64,000 nucleotides of DNA from Actinostola sp. cb2023 (taxonomy: Eukaryota; Cnidaria; Anthozoa; Actiniaria; Actinostolidae). Under the pieces are notes generated by a model. It was not told where the DNA came from. It did not search any database and saw only the letters and a program-made list of their open reading frames with translations. The stretch covers positions 1-64,000 of the forward strand of contig JAUJYZ010001418.1 in the NCBI GenBank assembly GCA_033675265.1, written 5' to 3'. Position numbers and translations under genes: made by a program. Below, piece by piece: positions 51,954 through 62,000 of the stretch; within the stretch, counting starts at the first letter, position 1; each line of letters begins with the position of its first letter.

Positions 51954-54900
51954 TGGCTGTAGTCTAGTTACCATGCTCCGTCCACTAAGCCAGACTGTAT
52001 CCATGTTTACTGGGCAGGTTTATCTTTGTAGCTTTGGTAATCCTTTTTCTTACAGCAATGTTTTCGTCACAAGAGAAACAGACTGTTTTGTCTGCTGTCA
52101 GCCAAGTCAACGCCAACTCTTCACTTTTACCCAACACAACGTTGCATTTAGTGGAGTCAACGTTCACTGAGTCAAAGATGATAGAATGTGGTAAATACAC
52201 AGTGTCTATTGTTTCTGATAATAAATATAGTCACTACCCGCTTGGGATCCCTGTGCCGACACCCCATAATATACTGTGCTTTCTTTTTAGCCATGAATAT
52301 TTCCCGAAATAACATTTCGTCGCTGATCTTCGAATCTAAACCCAAGGAATCCCATGATGCTTTGAGTTCCATGTTACACACACCGTTGCTAAGCACCCAT
52401 CCTTTCAGAGCAAATCCTTCCAACAGTTCGCTCGGTGGTTATGAGATTGCCGTTGGTCCCAGTACCCACTCGGCCATACTGGACCTAATAGCAAAGTACA
52501 AGTGGACGAACTTGGTTGTCCTCTTTGATGGTAAGAACTTATTCACCTAGAGGGGGTGGGGTGGGGTGTAACAATGATTTACTCACGCGACTTGTTGCCT
52601 TCGTAACAAGGAAACATAGCGGAACATCATTCCATTTTGAATTTTCACTTCGTGACATTTTTATCATAATCACGTCACACAATTTGTGGTACATTTTAGG
52701 CTGAGTACATTGGCCTAGCACGTTTAAGTCGTTTCCAAATATGGAATTTCCTTACCAAATATAGAATTTATAGATTTCCTTACCATATATGGAATTTCCT
52801 TACCAAATATGGAATTTCCTTACCAAATATAGAATTTCCTTACCAAATATGGAATTTCCTTACCAAATATAGAATTTCCTTACCATATATAGAATTTCCT
52901 TACCAAATATGGAATTTCCTTACCAAATATAGAATTTCCTTACCATATACAGGAGCCCATTACTAGGAGCCTTCCTCTCCTATAATAGGTCTGTACGACA
53001 TCATTTGCACAAATTGAGCTAAAAATAGAACACTCATTATAAATTCCGCGCGATGAACCAATCATGTCGCGTCTTACACAATAGGAATTTGACGTCAGAT
53101 TCAACACTGATGGCAGCCGAAAGCGTATTGTAGTTCTAGTGAAGAATCTGAATCTAGTGAAATTGCAGATCTGACAGTGTTGTCATCTGACTTCAGTACT
53201 TCATCAAGCGAGGAAGAACAATGATTGAAAACATTAAAAACAAAACAACAAAAAACTAACTCCAGGTATTATTATTTATATCAAAACTTCAAGTGCGAGA
53301 ACGTCTAAAAACAAAGCTAGCTAGTTCAAAGACTTCAAAGGCCAGTTCAAAACCCGGCCAAAAAACGAACATCTTCTGCTCTTTCTGAGAAGGAATTCAA
53401 CGATCTGGTATCATGGATAATCTGTTACGAAGAACCTAATTAAACTTGTGCAGGACAGTGAGAACCAAGCTAATGAATATTCCAAACCGCCGGTGTGTTT
53501 TGCTAATTAGCATTTGTTGTCTGAAACGCAGCAAAATGAATCACGAACTGAAGTAGGATTTTGTCGAAAATTCTCGACATTGACACAAAGTTCCTTCTAT
53601 AGCTAAAACAGCGAAGTGAGATACAGGGGAGCTTCTTTTTCTGTGGCCTGGATGAAGATTTTATCGCATTTTTATTCAGTGGCTGATCTTGGAGTGCCGG
53701 TTATCTTGCCTTCTTTGAACTGAAGTCGTCTTTGGCGAAAGAACTTCGCCATACACTCAGTGATAACCCTCTTGTTTTAGTGTTCTTTGCCGCTCTTTAA
53801 GGCACGGTTCGTCGGTTCAAAGTTTCAGTTGTTTTTCGACAATCTTTCGGCGAAGAAGTTATTTAGCAAAGTGCACATTTGTGTGGTTGGTTATGTTGGC
53901 GTCGCTGTCCACTGAAACTATATCAGTGATGATGAAGGTGATGGTTGCTCAGTTCATCAGAGTCGAAATGGCACTGTGAGAACGCTTCATTCTTACGAAA
54001 ACTAAATTGTGATTCAAAAACCAACAGAAGAAAGTTGATAAAACAAGAATAAACATGAAGCGATAGGTAGAAGAACGTAGACTGAAGAATTTCGCGACAT
54101 CGTGAGTCGCCAAACTAAAAGTCGCCACTAAGCGCTCTGGCAGTATGTCAGTTTATTGATACATGTGTTACATTTATTGTACAGTTCGTCTCGTTCTTGT
54201 GCAGGGGAAAAATAGACTTGTACTTCCATGGATTAAGAATATCAATATTTTGGATCAAGTCCTCGCGTCTTCCGTTTGGCCGCCATTTATTTTTCAATTT
54301 GAAATTCTTCGGAAATTTGCATATCTAAAAATAGCCCAATTTGTGCAAATGATGTCGTATGAACCTATTACTAGAGGGAGGCTCCTAGTAATGGGCTCCT
54401 GCCATATATAGAATTTCCTTACCAAATATGGAATTTCCTTACCAAATATAGAATTTCCTTACCATATATAGAATTTCCTTACCAAATATGGAATTTCCTT
54501 ACCATATATAGAATTTATAGATTTCCTTACCAAATATGGAATTTCCTTACCATATTTAGAATTTCCTTACCAAATATGGAATTTCCTTACCAAATATAGA
54601 ATTTCCTTACTAAATATTGAATTTCCTTACCAAATATGGAATTTCCTTACCAATTATGGAATTTCCTTACCAAATATGGAATTTCCTTACCAAATATAGA
54701 ATTTCCTTACCAATTATGGAATTTCCTTACCAAATATGGAATTTCCTTACCAAATATAGAATTTCCTTACCATATATAGAATTTCCTTACCAAATATGGA
54801 ATTTCCTTACCATATATAGAATTTATAGATTTCCTTACCAAATATGGAATTTCCTTACCATATTTAGAATTTCCTTACCAAATATGGAATTTCCTTACCA

Positions 54901-57900
54901 AATATAGAATTTCCTTACTAAATATGGAATTTCCTTACCAAATATGGAATTTCCTTACCAATTATGGAATTTCCTTACCAAATATGGAATTTCCTTACCA
55001 AATATAGAATCCTTCCTTGGAATTTCCTTACCAAATATGGAATTTCCTTACCAAATATAGAATTTCCTTACCATATATAGAATTTGCTTACCAAATATGG
55101 AATTTCCTTACCAAAAATATGGAATTTCCTTACCATATATAGAATTTCCTTACCAAATATGGAATTTCCTTACCAAATATAGAATTTCCTTACCATATAT
55201 AGAATTTCCTTACCAAATATAGAATTTCCTTACCATATATAGAATTTATAGATTTCCTTACCAAATATGGAATTTCCTTACCATATTTAGAATTTCCTTA
55301 CCAAATATGGAATTTCCTTACCAAATATAGAATTTCCTTACTAAATATTGAATTTCCTTACCAAATATGGAATTTCCTTACCAATTATGGAATTTCCTTA
55401 CCAAATATGGAATTTCCTTACCAAATATAGAATTTCCTTACCAATTATGGAATTTCCTTACCAAATATGGAATTTCCTTACCAAATATAGAATTTCCTTA
55501 CCATATATAGAATTTCCTTACCAAATATGGAATTTCCTTACCATATATAGAATTTATAGATTTCCTTACCAAATATGGAATTTCCTTACCATATTTAGAA
55601 TTTCCTTACCAAATATGGAATTTCCTTACCAAATATAGAATTTCCTTACTAAATATTGAATTTCCTTACCAAATATGGAATTTCCTTACCAATATATGGA
55701 ATTTCCTTACCAAATATGGAATTTCCTTACCAAATATATAATTTCCTTACCAAATATGGAATTTCCTTACCAAATATAGAATTTCCTTACCATATATAGA
55801 ATTTCCTTACCAAATATAGAATTTCCTTACCATATATAGAATTTCCTTACCAAATATGGAATTTCCTTACCATATATAGAATTTATAGATTTCCTTACCA
55901 AATATGGAATTTCCTTACCATATTTAGAATTTCCTTACCAAATATGGAATTTCCTTACCAAATATAGAATTTCCTTACTAAATATTGAATTTCCTTACCA
56001 AATATGGAATTTCCTTACCAATTATGGAATTTCCTTACCAAATATGGAATTTCCTTACCAAATATAGAATTTCCTTACCAATTATGGAATTTCCTTACCA
56101 AATATGGAATTTCCTTACCAAATATAGAATTTCCTTACCATATATAGAATTTCCTTACCAAATATGGAATTTCCTTACCATATATAGAATTTATAGATTT
56201 CCTTACCAAATATGGAATTTCCTTACCATATTTAGAATTTCCTTACCAAATATGGAATTTCCTTACCAAATATAGAATTTCCTTACTAAATATTGAATTT
56301 CCTTACCAAATATGGAATTTCCTTACCAATTATGGAATTTCCTTACCAAATATGGAATTTCCTTACCAAATATATAATTTCCTTACCAAATATGGAATTT
56401 CCTTACCAAATATAGAATTTCCTTACCATATATAGAATTTCCTTACCAAATATAGAATTTCCTTACCAATTATGGAATTTCCTTACCAAATATAGAATTT
56501 CCTTACCATATAGAGTCGTTTTCGTATGAGTGGGAAACCTACGGTACGGAGTTACGGTCACGGTACGGAATCGAACACATTGTATTCAACCAATCACAGC
56601 GCGCGAAGACATTGCTCAACCAATCAGAATGCTTGGATACCGCACGATGATGGCGCGATACCGTCACGGTACGGCACGAACCGTACCGTAACTACTTCCC
56701 ACTCATACGAAAACGACTCTATGGAATTTCCTTACCATATATGGAATTTCCTTATCAAATATGGAATTTCCTTACCAAATATAGAATTCCATTCTAAATA
56801 TGGAAATAAAAACAAAAACACAAACGGCTTACCCAAGCAATCGTCTTATATTTGCTTATTTCTGCATTGTTTCTTTTGTCTAAGTTCCATGGCGCGGTCA
56901 CGTGGCACTGTTCTTGTCCAGTCTTCCCTCATCAATTGATTACTACACGGTCGACCTGTTACTCGACCAATCAGGTCTCATTAAAGATACGTCAGACGGA
57001 AAATTATTCTTCCTTCGAAACGATCCAGCGGAAGTCATAGTGTTGTTCTGTGATGCTTCGTACGTGGAAAGAATCATAAACAAGGTATTTAGAACATCAC
57101 TACCAGTCTCCTCACGACATATAATGACCGTGATATTTGTGTAAAAGCCTGGGTTCTAGTTTGATGCAGTCGTTTTATAAAATAGAAATGATTAATGTTT
57201 CAGGTCTTTCCTTTGCTCGCTCATACACCAAAGCGAACCCATCGATGGCTGCTTGCTGATCCTGTAAGTTTATATCTAATGCCACCATACTGTCCTTTCG
57301 TGTTTTGACCTGGCTCCGGTTGCACGAAAGGTGTATAGTGCTATTCACCTTTCCTGACAACCAGGGCCTGATCTGTACGCCTAGTGATGAACCATTACGT
57401 AGGATTGATGAACCATTACGTAGGGCTGATGAACCATTACGTAGGGCTGATATAATTACGTAGGGCTGATCTATTTACGTAGGACTGATCTATAGCTACG
57501 TAGGGATGATCTATTTACGTAGGGCTGATCTATAGTTACGTAGGGCTGATCTATTTACGTAGGGCTGATCTATTTACGTAGGGTTAATGAGCCATTGCGT
57601 AGGGCTGATCTATTTACGTAGGGCTGATCTATTTACGTAGGGCTGATCTATTTACGTAAGGCTGATGTGTTTGGTATGTGTTTGTAGATACATTCGTTGA
57701 ATCTTGTCGCTGACTCGTCACAGATCATCATTGGATTTGCACCTTCTGTCTACAACAATCCCATGACAGCATCGCTATTATCATCATTATCAACTACTCT
57801 CAGCAACACAAGGGTAACGTTGTAATACTATTATTCCCAGACATTAGCCAATCCACAGGAAGCCCAACCATTTCTATTAAGTTATTATTATTATGATTAT

Positions 57901-58753
57901 GATTATTTCTTTTTCTCTAGTTCACGTCATTTTTGGTGTTCGATGCGGTCTTTGCTTACGCGCATGCGCTTCATGACATGCTTGTGGACAGAGCGTGGGA
58001 GGCCTGGGCAACTGGAAGTAGTTTGGTGGAGTTGACTAATGGAGCAAGACTACTAAAATACATCAAAAAGGTAGAGCGAGGCAGTGCGAAGATGGTGTAA
58101 ATAAAACAATTGATTGATTGTTTGGTGGAAAAGTTTCGACGCAAAACAAGTGAAAGTATTTCCTACTTTAGCTGCTGCCTTCATCATCGTAGCTTCCTCT
58201 CCCCACAGCTAAGCACTTCTCTCCTTGCCCTCCCATTCATCTCTTTTTCCCATTTTCCCATCTCCCCCTTTTCTCCCATCCTTTTATGGATGAACTGCAA
58301 AAAAGGTTTGACGATAGAAGTATTTCTTGTCAGGTGAATGCTGTTGGTACGACTGGTATTCTGCAGTTTAACAGCATTGGTAATCGAAAAAACGCTGTCA
58401 TTAACGTTATGAACTTGAGAAACGGGACATTTGTAAAGGTAAAGTTGTCTTATAGACGGCATCTCTACTCTACTTAGGCTTTTAATACGAATATTAGAAT
58501 ATTATTATTATTATTATTATTATTAATGAACTTGAGAAACGGGACATTTGTAAAGGTAAAGTTGTCTTATAGACGGCATCTCTACTCTACTTAGGCTTTT
58601 AATACGAATATTATTATTATTATTATTATTATTATATTATTATTATTATTATTATTATTAATGAACTTGAGAAACGGGACATTTGTAAAGGTAAAGTTGT
58701 CTTATAGACGGCATCTCTACTCTACTTAGGCTTTTAATATACGAATATTAGAA

Positions 58754-58785
<32 letters not shown>

Positions 58786-58938
58786 TTATTATTCATATTT
58801 ATTGTTTGTATTTTAATATCATTAGTTAATTGTTATTGAACAATCCAAGCGATCATTTTAAATTTTGTAAATAAGGATTTTTATCTATTAAATTTCTATC
58901 TCTTATTTTGTAATTTGCTTTTAATACGAATATGAGAA

Positions 58939-59008
<70 letters not shown>

Positions 59009-59012
59009 CGAA

Positions 59013-59049
<37 letters not shown>

Positions 59050-62000
59050 TAATGAACTTGAGAAACTGGACATTTGTAAAGGTAAAGTTGTCTTATAGAC
59101 GGCATCTCTACTCTACTTAGGCTTTTAATACGAATATTAGAATATTATAACCTTTTTGCAAAAAAAAATAGAAGAAGAAAAGTTCAAATCCATGGACATC
59201 ATAGACTGTTAACAGTCCCAACTTCCCTCTGTACTCAGCTACATGTATAGACAAGATTTTAGAAAACTAGATGTAATGGGGACTCTCCCCTCTCCTCACC
59301 TCGTTACCCTCAGTAAGGTGTGACCCCAGAGCATCATGGGAGTTGTTTCTATGTCTTTCTACCCGAATTCCCTGATTCACAAACAAACAAATTCATTTAT
59401 TAACTAGACATTCATGAAGAATATGGCTGCAAATAGAAACCCCCATGATCCTTCAGTACCGTTAATTCCTCGTATCTCTCTCTCGAAAGAAGAAATACTA
59501 TCCGTAGAAAACGGCATGAAACTCCTCGCAGTTTAATGTTAGGTCTCGCGTGCCAGGAGATGAACACGTATTTTGTTGTAAGCAAAGGTTTGACAATTAT
59601 AACACTGGAAATGGACGCTGAGCAAATTTGTTGAAGAAAGTCTTAATACAACAAGAAAGGAACTTTTAACTTGAGGTAAACTATTGCTTTCTTTATAGAT
59701 AGGAGAATGGAGCGACATTGCCAAGCTGACAATAACGTCACCCCCAACAAAGAACCAGGTGATCGCGGAGGTTGTACCTTTAAGCCAGTTAAAGAGAAAA
59801 ATAAAAGTTGTTCTTGTGGAGGTGAGTGTTGTGTGACCTTGATGATGGCATGACGGAGGTGCGTGACGGAGGTGCGTGACTCTTTTCAATGTGCGGTAGT
59901 TGTACGTAGTTAACTCTGCGTTGTTCACGCATTTGACAACTTGCAACATGTAAATGCTATTAGAGTCGTTTTCGTACGAGTGGGAAGTAGTTACGGTTCG
60001 TGCGGTGACTGTGCCGTGTCCAAGCATTCTGATTGGTTGAGCTGTGATTTTACGAGCTGTGATTGGTTGAATAGAATGTCTTCGATTCCATACCGTGACC
60101 GTAACTCTGTGCCGTAGGTTTCCCACTCGTACGAAAACCACTCTGTGATGCTGGAGTAGAAATCGTTTCGCGACCAGTTGAACGAATTCATTCCCTAATT
60201 GTTTCTAATTGTCTGTCGTCTTGTACCTCGCTTCATTGTTGCAATCATGTTCGCCTGCAGTAGCTCTCCTTGACCCGTTTTCCGTGCCTTGTATTTAATG
60301 CTTGTATTCACATCTGTTTAGGATCCACCGTTTGTCATGACCAGGCTTGACGAGAAGTCAAAGACGAAGGAACTGGTTGGTTTTAGTGTAGACCTGATCA
60401 AGTCAATAGCAGAAATACTTCACTTTCAGTACGAGTTTTATTTGAGTGCTGATGGCAGATACGGTGGAACAAATCCTGATGGATCGCTTGCTGGTGTAAT
60501 AGGCGAAGTCTTTAAAGAAGTGAGTAGTTAAACCCCGCCGTACTGGACCAGTCTTGGGGAGGGTGAGAGGGTGGGTAGGTAGGTGGATACGGTGGAACAA
60601 ATCCTGATGGATCGCTTGCTGGTGTAATAGGCGAAGTCTTTAAAGAAGTGAGTAGTTAAACCCCGCCGTACTGGACCAGTCTTGGGGAGGGTGAGTGGGT
60701 GGGTAGGTGGATACGGTGGAACAAATCCTGATGGATCGCTTGCTGGTGTAATAGGCGAAGTCTTTAAAGAAGTGAGTAGTTAAACCCCGGCGTACTGGAC
60801 CAGTCTTGGGGAGGGTGAGTGGGTGGGTAGGTGGATACGGTGGAACAAATCCTGATGGATCGCTTGCTGGTGTAATAGGCGAAGTCTTTAAAGAAGCGAG
60901 TAGTTAAACCCCGCCGTACTGGACCAGTCTTGGGGAGGGTGAGTGGGTGGGTAGGTAGGTGGATACGGTGGAACAAATCCTGATGGATCGCTTGCTGGTG
61001 TAATAGGCGAAGTCTTTAAAGAAGTGAGTAGTTAAACCCCGCCGTACTGGACCAGTCTTGGGGAGGGTGAGTGGGTGAGTAGGTAGGTGGATACGGTGGA
61101 ACAAATCCTGATGGATCGCTTGCTGGTGTAATAGGCGAAGTCTTTAAAGAAGTGAGTAGTTAAACCCCGCCGTACTGGACCAGTCTTGGGGAGGGTGAGT
61201 GGGTGGGTAGGTAGGTGGATACGGTGGAACAAATCCTGATGGATCGCTTGCTGGTGTAATAGGCGAAGTCTTTAAAGAAGTGAGTAGTTAAACCCCGCCG
61301 TACTGGACCAGTCTTGGGGAGGGTGAGAGGGTGGGTAGGTAGGTGGATACGGTGGAACAAATCCTGATGGATCGCTTGCTGGTGTAATAGGCGAAGTCTT
61401 TAAAGAAGTGAGTAGTTAAACCCCGCCGTACTGGACCAGTCTTGGGGAGGGTGAGAGGGTGGGTAGGTAGGTGGATACGGTGGAACAAATCCTGATGGAT
61501 CGCTTGCTGGTGTAATAGGCGAAGTCTTTAAAGAAGTGAGTAGTTAAACCCCGCCGTACTGGACCAGTCTTGGGGAGGGTGAGAGGGTGGGTAGGTAGGT
61601 GGATACGGTGGAACAAATCCTGATGGATCGCTTGCTGGTGTAATAGGCGAAGTCTTTAAAGAAGTGAGTAGTTAAACCCCGCCGTACTGGACCAGTCTTG
61701 GGAGGGTGAGAGGGTGGGTAGGTAGGTGGATACGGTGGAACAAATCCTGATGGTTCGCTTGCTGGTGTAATTGACGAAGTCTTTAAAGAAGTGAGTAGTT
61801 AAACCCCGCCGTACTGGACCAGTCTTGGGGAGGGTGAGAGGGTGGGTAGGTAGGTGGATACGGTGGAACAAATCCTGATGGTTCGCTTGCTGGTGTAATT
61901 GGCGAAGTCTTTAAAGAAGTGAGTAGTTAAACCCCGCCGTACTGGACCAGTCTTGGGGAGGGTGAGTGGGTGGGTGGGTAGGTGGATATGGTGGAACAAA

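Noticed and set aside
50652..51962. A 436-codon open frame as a stand-alone repetitive protein gene
   Set aside because: Each 93-bp unit has its own donor and fits GluR-B exon 2 in phase and content; it is better explained as an amplified first exon than a separate gene.
54617..56275. Three identical 96-codon frames
   Set aside because: They are copies of the 20-bp satellite in higher-order blocks.
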